From Marthasterias glacialis (Eukaryota > Echinodermata > Asteroidea > Forcipulatida > Asteriidae), in contig OU452239.1 of NCBI GenBank assembly GCA_911728455.2, forward strand, positions 10,398,328-10,462,327: a stretch of DNA of 64,000 nt, read 5' to 3'. Numbering within the stretch: the first letter of the stretch is position 1; each line of letters starts with the position of its first letter. Positions 23,496 through 35,700 of this stretch are shown piece after piece. The position numbers were made by a program, and so were the translations under genes. Below the pieces are notes generated by a model. The model worked only from the letters and a program-made list of their open reading frames with translations, did no database searches and was not told where the DNA came from.

Positions 23496-23631
23496 TGGGC
23501 TCAATTTCATGGCGCTGCTTACCAAAGAATTCTGCGCTTATACGACGCCCTGTAAAGCGCGTATACGGGCCGTGGTAAGGGCGTAAGCGCGGAATCCCAC
23601 GGTAAGCAGAGAATGATGAATGGGTCCAGAT
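23496..23631. mobile_element. GGGCCCAATTTCATGG-type element, short copy
   Basis: 'gggctcaatttcatggcgct' and 'ggtaagcagagaatgatga' near the right end; the interior 'gtaagcgcggaatccc' matches the family. Confidence 0.55.
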
Positions 23632-23790
23632 AGGAGGCAACAGTCAACATACGTAACTACAACTATTATGATGTTATTATCACACTGATGCTGTCACAAA
23701 ACTGAGGGGCAATTGAGCATGTAGGCCTATAGCCTATAGGAAGGGTGCAGTACCTGACATTACTATACCATGCAGAGGGCAGAGGGCCCC

Positions 23791-23856
23791 CCAAACAAAC
23801 AAACAAACAAACAAACAAACAAACAAACAAACAAACAAACAAACAAACAAACAAAA
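23791..23856. repeat. (CAAA)n tetranucleotide microsatellite
   Basis: About 16 uninterrupted CAAA/AAAC units, the longest perfect microsatellite in the window. Confidence 0.9.
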
Positions 23857-24297
23857 TGTACCATTCTTTAACACACTCGTCCCCTCTTGTACAAAACCAC
23901 CACCCCCTAAAATCCTCGAAAGAGTTCCAGAGATTTCTAGAACACAATGAGGACACAATAAGAGCGGGTGGGGGTGTACACCCAGCCACTTATCGAGCAC
24001 CAAAATGGACAATACTGCTCTGAGAAGGCTCCAGTGTACCGACGGCTCGCTATAGAGCGTTCTCGCATTATATGACGTATCGGCTGGCACGTTGGAGTAC
24101 AAGCACGCGCGCGTAACGCACAGAAATCAGTACCGGTAGGTGCGCGCAATGTGAACATGTTCTACGCGTATAGGAAACGCAACGCTGAATGGTGACACGT
24201 GTGCGTATCTTGTCATAGAGCTGTGTACAAATAGCTCATGCCATGTGCGTAGCTGTCCTCCAGCATGGCGGAAATGCGACGTCAATGAGAATGCTCT

Positions 24298-24474
24298 ATA
24301 GACCTTTATCATGGTGCGGCCATCTTGATTTTTCTCCCATTCAAATCAATGTAACCAAACCGAGGCTGGAAGGGAAAATAGTCTGGTGCCTTTTTATGCA
24401 ATGAATATTAGCATCTATTACTGTTATTGGATACAGGAACATGGCCAAGATGGTGGCAGCATGATTAAGGTCTA
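24298..24474. mobile_element. ATAGACCTTTATCATG element copy
   Basis: 'tagacctttatcatggtgcg' at the left and 'agcatgattaaggtcta' at the right. Its interior runs in the opposite orientation to the 20975 copy. Confidence 0.7.
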
Positions 24475-26680
24475 CTGAATGTGACATTTTTATGGAGGAT
24501 CACGGCGTGGAACTTTAAGCCACGCCCCATACACAAACTGTCTGCAAAATATTTAACCATATAGTTTTTGTAACGACGTCACTGTTTATAATCGAACTTG
24601 GCTTTTATATATACGTTCTCAGGACGAGGTCTTCTAGGAATTAAAAAATTTTCTTTGAATGATGATGAAATGGCAGGCGTGGTTCTAGAGCCAATATTTT
24701 TGGGGGGCGGGGCTAGAAGAAAGAAGTCCAATTTCGTCACTTTCTTGGCATGGCGTAGCCATTTTGGGCACTGACTTTATCATGTACTGTAAACAGACAT
24801 ATTGTTGATAAACAAACCGCACTGGTTGGCATGGACGGCCAAATGTAGCAAAACATTACATTTTTGTTGACAGACGTTGTGACCAAATTCAACGAATTCA
24901 AAACAATTCTCGAATATTTTTTGTGTAACATTTTTACAAACTGCGACTATCTGTTGTTGCTTTGCATTGAGTTTCTCCATCTTGGTTGGCAAAAACTCGG
25001 GCTGTAACGTTGCAAAAGAAAGGTCTTTACACGCCCACATCGTCCTCATTTCCAAACCGAGATCGGTTTCATGTTCATTATTATCGTGGAGGTAGAATTA
25101 CTACCTCCATGGTGATGCAATACAAAAACAAAGCGGAAGCGCCGTCGGAGACCGCACCTCTTTTTATAAGCTCTGCGGTTGTCCAAGGTGAAATATTAAA
25201 TGAGTCGGAAAACATTAACTGTACATGTAGTATCTGGGCCAAGACTGATGACACGGCCGTGCAATGATCATGCACTATTCATTTGCATTTTTAATGAAGA
25301 TCCAGTACTTTCCAGCATGTATCTTCTTTTTCTCCTTCTTTCCCCTGCATTTTTTTTTCGGGGGGGGGGAGGCGGGCTAGCCACTGAAAAAAAAAAATTT
25401 CTCGCGTAGACCGCGACTGTGAAATGGGTGATTTTTTTTGTAAAATTAAACACAGACTTATGCCAACCGAGCCGTTTGGAGCCGAAGTACCGAAAACCTT
25501 AGGTGTGTAGCATATTTTTTTGCAAGCGTATGTGAGGCAATAACTTACCGAACAGGATCTGCACTGAACCGAATAAAACTTCCTGCTCCCTTCAGCCCAC
25601 CCCCTATGACCCTGATGTAGCAAAGCCTGTATTATGTATGGGTGGTTGGTTCGAATAACAGGTGACCTTGCCAATCAATACTCGATTAGACTTGGTTTCA
25701 AGTCTGTAACATTGGGTTTTTGTCTACCTGATTGTTGTCAAAACAGTATTGCCTGAAATAGCGCCCTCTTGTGGATTAACCTTCGAACAGCAACAGGGCG
25801 TGTGTGATAGCCATAACCAAAAGCGCCTTTTGGATGGCTGTGAATGGCTGATGATGCAGCCCGAATTCAAGTCTACACACCCGATGAGCAGATTGCTTTT
25901 CCTTCCTCATATCTCTGAGGTTTTAAGCACACTAAACGTATGTTTTTATACAAAGTAACTATATCCATGGAGGTTAGTGCGAGGCCTGCCGTCCACGGTG
26001 TTAGAATAATAATTTACTTTGAGTTCAAATGACTCAAAATATAGGGAATTAATATGTAAACTTATTGTGTTATTTATTTTAATTTAAATCTGTGGGCATA
26101 CACATAAAAGTGTGTTTGAAAATGACCCATGGGCAGAAACAGCGGCAAAAACAAAACACATATTGATCACAAACTTGTTGCACAAAGAGCAATATGGAAC
26201 TAAAAAATTCTTCATATCTCAATCATCCAATCAGCCTCCAATGATAGCGTCCGCCATATCTCAAAAACACTGTTATTCATCAATAAAGGCTACATCGTCC
26301 CCGTGCGCCTACGCCATCAGTCCCACTGGAACCACAGTATACTAAATCTTGCAGATAGATTTTACACTGGTTTATTGCAAATAAAAGAAAATCGATTCAG
26401 TGCCGAGAGATGATCGACCCAAGAATAAATCTACGCAAACAACAAAGCAATAATGTAAATAACGTTAATCGATTCTTGATGTCGACAGAGGGCGCTATTG
26501 TTATTAATACACTTTGCATTCCTACCATTAAAATTTCAGTGAATATGGCAGCGGATTAGGGGATGACGTTCCAGTTCCACGACTAAAATGAAACGGCAAA
26601 TTGTGTAAACAAGGTTAAACGATAGTAAGAAATTGCTGCCCGTTCTCTTTTGCAAATATGTGAATTTGACTTGCACTGAG

Positions 26681-26727
26681 ATGGCCGTATCCCCGCAAGA
26701 ACAAACATGGGCCCAGCTGCAGGAGAA
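26681..26727 (+). CDS. IQ gene exon 1 with start codon
   Basis: Residues 1-15 plus two bases: MAVSPQEQTWAQLQE. Donor GTAAGA, phase 2. The ATG follows 'ctgag' and is the first Met in this frame. Downstream phases agree with this start, but the exon is short, so an upstream 5' untranslated exon is possible. Confidence 0.75.
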
Positions 26728-29700
26728 GTAAGAAACAAAACCTTGTAATTGTATTTTTCTGTCTATAATTTTGGTTAACTGTTGTCATGGAAACGGCTGC
26801 CGCTTTGAATTTTATTTTATTTATTTTTTAATATACATTTGTCAGTAAACACATTGACAAGATTGATTGAATGTTTATTAAATATTGTCAACATTCAATA
26901 GGTGAATGGGGATTAAACAAATCTGAAAATGGAGGATTTGTTTTTTGTAGTCAGACTTTTGTCTTTGAAATTGAAGTGGCCAAGAGTTACAACAAATACG
27001 ATTATTGCAGCCAGCCTACCTTCAGGCCTCGATCTTAAGAAAAACGGGGGCAGGCCTTTGTTGGCCAAATCAGAGAAATTGTACAGGGGCATGCCGGCCA
27101 AGTTGGTAGTGACAGTGCAATTTTTCTGAAGGGCATGCTGGCCAACTCGACAGGGCATGAGGCCAATGGCCTCGGTGCCAGTGGCCTCGGTTAATGTTAT
27201 TAAAGGCCTGTACCTCATGACCAACTTACTTCAACCGACACCAACATTGCACTCCCAGTATCCATTACCAAATTTGACTATGTCTCGCAGCAAACACAAC
27301 ATATATAGGATTTGTGGCGTTGCATGGTGAGGTATCAATGTATATTTGGTTTGCGGTAACACCATGTGATTATATCTACTTTGCTATATACAGTAAACTG
27401 TTGACCAAGCTCACTCCGCAGAAGTGAAGTTATCCGAGAAGTTCCCCCAATCCACTAAGCGAAAGTAGTAGTAGTCCCGACCGATTTCCTACCCCTCAGG
27501 TAGTACTTAAAAAGCAGGACAGTTCTTTTCAGAACTAAGTTGTCTCCAGAATTCTGAAATCTACTCCGCGGTAGTAGAATAATAGCAAGACAAGTTCTCA
27601 CAAGAACAATCTACTGTATATAGCAAAGTACAGATAATCACATGGTGTTACCGCAAACCAAATATACATTTAACACAACATAGTTATTTTACAACACACC
27701 CTCTCCAGGACAAGTATAAGTATGACAACCACAACGCTTTTACTATTTACTATTTAGGATAGTAAACCATGCAAGGTCCAAGATCAAAGTCCCAAGATGC
27801 CAAGAAATACACTTACATGTGTGTACTTAGATACAGGCGTCGAACTAACCCCCAAGTTGCCGTGGTGCCCTAGACCCAGCAAGGGCGTCGATTGGTGGGG
27901 GACGGGGGGGACATGTCCCCCCCCCCCACTTTTTGAGTGGGGGGATAGAATATCAAATGCCCCCCCCCCCCCCCACTTTTTGACCCCCCCCCAATAAAAA
28001 GCAACAATATACAGCATTTTGGGGAAAGTAAACGTGAGTGGTTTCGGGTTTTTCATACATTTTTCTTCAAAGAACTGATAACGTTTGAATGGTAATGGGT
28101 GAAATGATTTTGTGTTTGTTAAACATTGTCCTGTCGGCAGTGCATACAAAGATGGACCACGCACGGAATGCTATTTGGGCCTAATTCCGGCCAAGCTTTT
28201 TCCTATCTTCCAAGGCTTGCACGCGCACCTCCCCCCCCCACACTTTTCGGTAGCGATCGACACCCTTGAGACCCAGTAACTGGGGCGCTGAACTCCTTTT
28301 TTCAAGATTTGACATAATAATGTCAAAATCTCAAAAAAGGAGTTCAGCGTCCCAGTCACTGGGTCTACGACCGATAATGTCAAAATCTCAAAAAAGAAGT
28401 TCAGCGCCCCAGTTACCGGGTCTAGTGGTGCCCTATGCTTTTGCCGTGGTGCCCGCTGCAAAGTTCCAATATAAATTTACATTTTCCTCATAAAAGTGCC
28501 CCTTACCAGCCAGAAGAAAATTGCTGTGTCCTTTCAAGAGCTAAGTACAAGGCCTGCAGTTAAAAAGACAAGCTTTCAAGAAATGAATTGTAATAATTCA
28601 TTTTTTGATGATCTCTTGTTTTTTTTATCAGAAAGATTAAAAGAAAAAAAAGAAGAAGAGATTTAGGGGCCTATTTATTTCAACAACAAAAATTATTCAA
28701 TGGATGGATTTAATAAAAAATCATTACAGTTTACGGAGGAAAAGACAACAACTTGGTCTTGGATCTCAGCGTGACTCTGTTGGTGGTAAACATTTCAACG
28801 GATACAAGAAGCCTTCACCAGCTCCGCTTCCAAGGTATGCAGAAAAATAAAAAACAAATTTGTGTTTAAAAACGTAGGCCCACCTGTTGTAGAAATGAAG
28901 TTAACTAATGACTGTTTGATTTTGTGAGACCCATTTACACAGCACCTTTCTGCAGCCCACCAGTGCCGTAACTAGGGTAAAATTTTAGGGGGGGGCACAA
29001 GGGGGGGCACTACTTTTCCTAGGGGGGCACTTTTGGCCAATCGAAATTGTAATTTGCGTTTGTAATTCCTAAACAAGCCCCTTTGCAGCGGTCTTCTGAC
29101 ATGTTGAGTTAAAATAAAATACATTCTGCGGGTAAGTAATAAAAAATTAGTTTTATAAACATTGAAATTACTACATAAAAGCTCATAAAAATGTTGCACT
29201 TTATTCTGGTAATTTTTAATCTAAAACGTCCAGATTTCAAATGGGGGGGCACCCTGGGGGCACGGACATCAGTTGAGGGGGCACGTGCCCATGCCCCCCC
29301 CCCTTAGTTACGCCGCTGCAGCCTACTAACAATGCCAGAAAACCTGGGGCAAACCCCCTTCTCTTAAAGGCAGGGTTTACCTTTGGTGTTTGGAACCCTA
29401 CGTTTGTATCAATCCTATACCATTGTAGATATGTATACCATCAAACTAACCTCTGAAAATTTTGTTTCAAAAGATGTTAGTGTTCTTGAGATATCGGCGA
29501 AAATCTGGAGTGGTTATTGCCACGATATAAGATTCGAAAATGCTGAAACTGCATGTTTTTCATTACGTGCAAAAAGGCTTCATGCCTGAAGCCTTTCTCA
29601 GATTCAATTATTTTAGCGAGAAATTTTAATACCTCTTTCTCAAAAACTATGTTACTTCAAAGGGAGTCCTTTCTCACAATGTTTTACACTATCAACAGCT

Positions 29701-32700
29701 CTCCGTTGCCCCTTACCAACTAACTTTTTTTTGGGTCATTTATTTTTTGGAGTAATTACCAAAGTATCCCCTGCCTTTAAAGGAGCATACTGATTTACCG
29801 TTTAAGTAATTTAGTGATCGTATATTCCCAGGCAATAATTTTTAGTTGGTGGTCGGAAAAGAAAATCATCAAAATATCACGTAATTAACGAGAAATGTTA
29901 AAAAACGAGAAATGTTGAAAAAAAACCAAAGAGGTCTTAGATCAGGGTATCTGCTTTACAAGCCGTTACAAACTGTAAAATCTATGTGACATTGTTGTGC
30001 AATGTTGCATGTAGACTGGTGCTCTGTTTATGTAAATGTTATAACTATTGAGAGGCATGAGGATCTAGTCTGCATCTACAAAGTCATGTGTAAACCAGTC
30101 ATTTACGCACAAAAATGTATTGACACGAATGTCGGACCAGCTGGTTGTACGCATGACAGTCCTGCCTAAACCCAACAGACTGCCCATTGATGGAAGGGGA
30201 GGGGAAAGGGTTTGCTACGGATCGTTCATTAACCCTTTCAGCCCCACATTGTTTACTGACATGCAGCCTGTGGTGCTCACATTGTTTGACCACTCCAGCG
30301 TGAACAACACAATCTTAACAGGAAGCTGTTGTACAAAGGCCGATTTTGCAAACTCTATTTTCACCTTGAAGATGTTGTTTTACAGCGAAATAAGTAATGA
30401 AATTATTCTTCCTTACTGAATTTCCTTTCCTCGCATTGAAACATTGAGATCGGCCAATAAATGTCCAAGTTCTTGGTCTTTGTTTCCTCAGTTTAATCTG
30501 TGGACTCAAACACTTTTTTGTACACAACCATATGATGTTCCGTAAGTGTTTGTCAGTTCGGATCTTTCCACTCCAATTTGAAGGGATTGCATAATAGCAA
30601 TCTTATTTTATTTTACCATCATTAGAAAGATGCGATCTTTCTCTTTCCATTGATGGTAAGCTTGAGTATGGATGACGAACATGGACAAATTGACAGCTTT
30701 ATAACAAATGGCCCTTGTGCTCTGGCTTGAGTGCAGTTCTGTGTGTGACCTTGGTCAACTATAGTCGCCATTGGGGCTGAAAGGGTTAATGTTGCAATTA
30801 GCGTCAAACCCGGTGTCCTCACACTGCCACGACTGAAAAATGATAATTTCTAGCATAATAATACAGGATTCGTGCTGAGACTTTACACTTTAGCACACCC
30901 AAAACAGTCAAACCCTTCGCACGTTGCAAATTATTAGAAAAAATTGTGTTAATTTTCCTCAGCCAATATGTTTTTCGGCCTTGCTTTTGTTCGAAATTAA
31001 TCTTATGGCTGAAATCCCTGTGGTCTTACGGAAGAATCAATAATAATCCCCACTTAAATATTTTTTTTAATCAAGGAGGCCTACCTGAATAAATGGCAAG
31101 GCCAGTGGCTGAGATTGAATGCAATTAAGGGGACGGAGAGTCTATTGATTATAAATTTTCTATGACACTTTAGGGGCAGACCACTTTAAACATTTTTTTT
31201 TTTTATATTTTCGTCAGATTATTGGATTCTCCTCCAGAGGCTCCTCTACGAGGCACCCACTACCCTGTCATTCCTCCTGTTGCCAATGATAAGTAAGTTT
31301 ACATTCATTTTACAAATAGGTGGCGTGTCGTAAGTGCGTCGGACTCAAGCTCTGGTGGCTGAGTCATCGGAGTGTGGGTTCGAGTCCCGGTCATGACACT
31401 TGTGTTCTTGAGCAAAACACTTAACCATAATTGCTCCGTAAAAGTTGGGGAGGTAGAGCCTTCTGCTCTACCAGCCAGGCTTCAAGCCTACATCCTTACG
31501 GACTGTAAAGGGGGTTACCCGATGGTCGCAGGTTCAAATCCCGTTCTAGTCGGCTTTTCTTTGATCACCCAAAAACTGTCTCCTGTGTTAGGATTTTGAA
31601 TTAATGCCACTGTAAGCAGTCACTTGTGATGGATTATTTGGTATCCCATCAAAAAATGTTGAGACGATTACATTGGGATGTTGTGTCTAAGGTATACAAA
31701 ATATATATATTTTTTTAATGCACTTCTCTTCTCATAATAATGACACGTCTACACGTATCTAGCTGTCTGATTTGGCGAACTCGTAATAAATTTATTCTGT
31801 CTTGATACATTTACCGTTTATCTCTTTAGAAACTTCGAAGACGACGACATTCTTAGCCTTCAAAGCTATGATTCTGAAATACCATTCTCCCTGAGCGAGG
31901 ATTCCACCCCCCTCTCCCATCAGTCCTTGAGTCCCCCCTATCCCCATAATGGTACAGCCAGTGGTCACCACCCAAAACCACAGGCAAATCGTGACCCCTG
32001 GAACACCTCCACTAAAGTCAAGAGGGATAGTAGATACTTCATGCCCGCCGAACACAAGTATCGCCAAGCTCAGAGGCGGCAGGATGGGAAGGGGAGGCGG
32101 CTGGCCGGTAGGCGTGAACTTGGACCTCATGGGAGGCATGTCTGGAGAGATCCAATGGAGGAGGCGCAGTTAGAGCACGAGTCGGCTACTGTGGTGCAGC
32201 GACACTACAGAGGCTACAGAACAAGGAAGGTACGGTCAACTACAGATTATGTCTTGACTGTAACTTGGTGGTCTCAGAAAGCCCAGTCTCGGATACTTCA
32301 TGGAGGCGGCAGAGGCAATAGACCTTTATCATGCTGCCACCATCTTGGTCATGTTCTCTGTATCCAATAACAGTAATAGATGCTCATATTCATTGTACTA
32401 AAAGGAACCAGACTATTTGCCCTTGCAGCCTCAGTTTGGTTACATTGATTTGAATGGGAGAAAATCAAGATGGCCGCACCATGATAAAGGTCTATTGCCT
32501 CCATGACCCTGGTCATTGCCTTGGTGCCCCTTGATTGGGGCAATAGAAATAAGCAATGAACGTGTACAAACCCCCTTGAGGTCAAAATAAGGTTTCTCAT
32601 TGGTCCAATTCTGCGCACCGCGCGCATTCATACACGCAGCTGTGTGACTGCATCGTTCCGTCATCATTTAACCTCTAAAATGGCGGCATGATGACATTAT

Positions 32701-35700
32701 TAATGCATATTGAAAACTAGAGAATGAAAGTTGATTTAGTCTCCCCCCAATCCCTCCCCCTCCCCCCAAAACAGGGATTGATGTACTCTCGTCTAAACTT
32801 CCTTACTTTCTTAACAGAGTCTTGAAGTGTTGCAGTACCTTCAGCATCCCACTTCAGCCAACATCTTCATGCATCATTTCTTGAAGGACTTACTCCAGCA
32901 TGACATCATCTTGGATGTGGTATGCGAGGTGTTAGTGGAGGCTCGAACGGGAAGGAGCGTCGTACATGTAAGTATTTGAACCTGGGGCCTAAATGGACCT
33001 TTCCCATGAAATATGCTAATTAAATTCACGCATGCGCACAGACCCTGCTGGTTGGCAAACGCCATTGGAAACGTGCACAAAGCAAACGCACAAAGCGCGT
33101 ATGCGTCACGCTTCCATCAGTCCCATGCAAAAGGGCGCACTGTTCCCAAAATGTTGCCAACCAAAATGTAAGTGCGCACGCGCGATGTCCAATTTGCATA
33201 TTTCATGGGAAAGGTCTAATCCCAAAGCTGTTGAAATAAGCAACAATTAGTTGGGGAACCAGTCTCCAGCTTCTTCTTATCGTATCTACAATCATCATAC
33301 AGTGTTCAGCCATTGCTGAACACAATTCTTTGCGACTTCATTATGAGTGGCGAGGTCATCAGCTGAGCATACTTGCTCCAACAGTGGGCACCGGAGTAAA
33401 TGTTGCAATGGTTTGAGGTTCAGGGCAACAATCACAAACCAGGTCGTCGTTGTCAGTATAGCCCCACTTGTTGAGCGTCACCTTGGAGTGTCCTATGCCT
33501 GTTCTGAGGAGGTTTAGGCATTTCCACAGAGTCCATTTGGTGCTCCAGGAGGAAAGTCTTCACTAGAGCCAAGTGACATAGATGTAGCTGGCATCACCAG
33601 CACTAGTTAGTCACCACCAGCAATGCACATTTAAACTTAAAGCGTTATAAATAGTAAGAACTGCGTATTTTGTACCTACCCTCTTAAAATGTTTGTGTTT
33701 TTTTCAAATTGTTTATTCCAGTCAAGGGCATCTACTGCTCATCAAAGTCAGGTGAACACGTTGACTATACGACATTCCCATGCACAAACCCAAAGGTAAG
33801 ACAAAACAAACCTTGTTATTTTATTTTCAGTTTTGGGGACCATACTTTTCATTCGTGCAATACGCTCACAACGCCCAGAACAGCCCTGGAGTTACACGGA
33901 GGCCACGGACCGGGATATGGCCTCTGTTGCCCTGGTCTTATCCTCGGGCAGCGGCGGCACCAGATCTGCTAATCTGGGGGGGGGGCAAGAGGGGGGCAAG
34001 CTTAACTTTGGGGGGGGGGGCAAACAAAAATGTTTCTGTGTAGTTTTGTACTGCTCAAAAGCAGTTAAACTCAATTTAGGGCATTGAGGCGGGAACTGGG
34101 GGGCAAATTGGGGGGGGGGGGCAAAAAATAACTGGAGAGGCATTTTTATTATTATTATTATTATTATTAAAATGGTTTATTCAAAAATACTCAAATCTCG
34201 CAGCCCTGGAGCTGAATTACATTTGTATTTACAAAAAGCAAACACATTTGCTATAAAAATATGTACACAATGAGAAAATTTAGACAAAAACAGATTAGCA
34301 AAATTTAAAAAAAAAGAAAGCAACAATTAAAAAGAGACACGTAATTACAAAGGGGAAAACTGAGGCATTTGCTCCCCCCCTTGCCCCCTTGCCTCGAAGG
34401 ACGCAAGATGTCTTTGCGGTTGATTGTTTGTTTGATGTACGTTCAATCACTCGTGAGTGGTTAAACAATTTGGTCATAGTGGTTGTTTATGTCAAAACAA
34501 TTCTGTAATGAGAAAGTTATTAAATTCCAGCACTGTCAATCATAATACTTTATTCAAACATCTTAAGTTCACGCAAAGTCTATTTTGTCTTAGTTAATTA
34601 TCGCAGCTACCCACTCAATGTACTTGTTATTGTTAAGTCTATTTTTGTTTTTGTCTGTCTGGGTAAACCTCCCGCAAATGAGATTGTTCTCAACCCATGT
34701 CAGTCATGCTAAACATGCTTAAAAAGAGAATGCTTTGTGGAATGCTGTAGATGAGAATTTCAGATCTCAACGGTCCGTGGGTCTCTTCAAATCTTCGTGC
34801 CAACGAGTTCTTATTTCCCAGTATGCACCTTAGCTTCCTCTTCCAAGTAACTCTTTCCTTTTGTCAAGTTCCATTCCGCCACTTTGTGTTTTCTTATTTG
34901 TCGCATTAGTCTCTTCGTATCCATTGTCATGTCTCCTGTCTGTCTGTTTGTTCTTTGTTTTTTTGTCTGTTGACGGCTGTTTTCTACAAGCTTCTGCTTA
35001 TTTAAACAGCCCCATACTTCATTTCCTTATTATTAGTTAGCTGTTTTAACGTTAACTTGTTTTTTTGGTTTACCTTTCATTTTCATATAAGTTATGTTCG
35101 CATATTCATGGAAGTATGGAAATAAATGTGAGTTCAATTGAATTGAATTGAATAGACTGATTGTGGGACCCGCGTCACGTGACCTATTGTGGGTATTATG
35201 TAAACAAACACGACATCCTCTAGAGGAAAGTGCATTTGTTTGTTCGATCGAGGTTTTTCTTGCTCGAAATCTGTGAAAAATATTCCAGAGTTTGTGCCAG
35301 AGACCTTCGAGTGGCTGAATAAAGCCAGTAAGGACAGTTCTAGCAAGTCTTGGAAATTGTACTAGGAACGTATAAATGTGCACGATGTGTACTAGTGCAC
35401 GACGGAACGTTTAGGTCAGACGACTGCGATCACGCTCTTTTCAACACAAGAATTTCAAAGTTTTTAAGCTAAATCATTCAAAAAAATTGCTTTCCAAAAC
35501 TGTGTGATTCCTTTGCCTATTTGAAATTTTGCAAGGCTAGGTATAAATGATATAATTTAGGCCTACATTACAAACAAAATAACAGGCGGGTGGCTACATA
35601 TAGTGGTCCGACGCCGGTAGTACATAACTCAAAATAAACCTCTTTTGTAGTAGAATACTGGTACTGTACATGTAGTTTATGAAACAGCAATGTGATTAAA

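Larger units (their letters stand above)
20154..26680. promoter_or_regulatory. Divergent intergenic region between SORL1 and the IQ gene
   Basis: 6.5 kb between two head-to-head start codons, so it must hold the promoters of both genes; where each starts is not determinable here. A short (GT)n run lies just upstream of the SORL1 ATG at about 20171-20183. I found no clear TATA box or CpG-dense block. The region carries interspersed repeats at 20975, 23498 and 24298 and a tetranucleotide array at 23791. Confidence 0.4.

Noticed and set aside
23666..24102. Frames with repeated LFVC or NKQT
   Set aside because: Direct translation of the CAAA microsatellite.
31927..32370. 147-codon single-exon reading of the IQ exon
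   Set aside because: Its true upstream part continues to the acceptor at 31829, and the downstream part past 32229 is intron and a MITE.
33833..34087. Candidate exon after TTTTCAG at about 33830
   Set aside because: Good-looking acceptor, but the frame runs into a G-rich repeat, and exon 6 at 33722-33795 already satisfies the phase.
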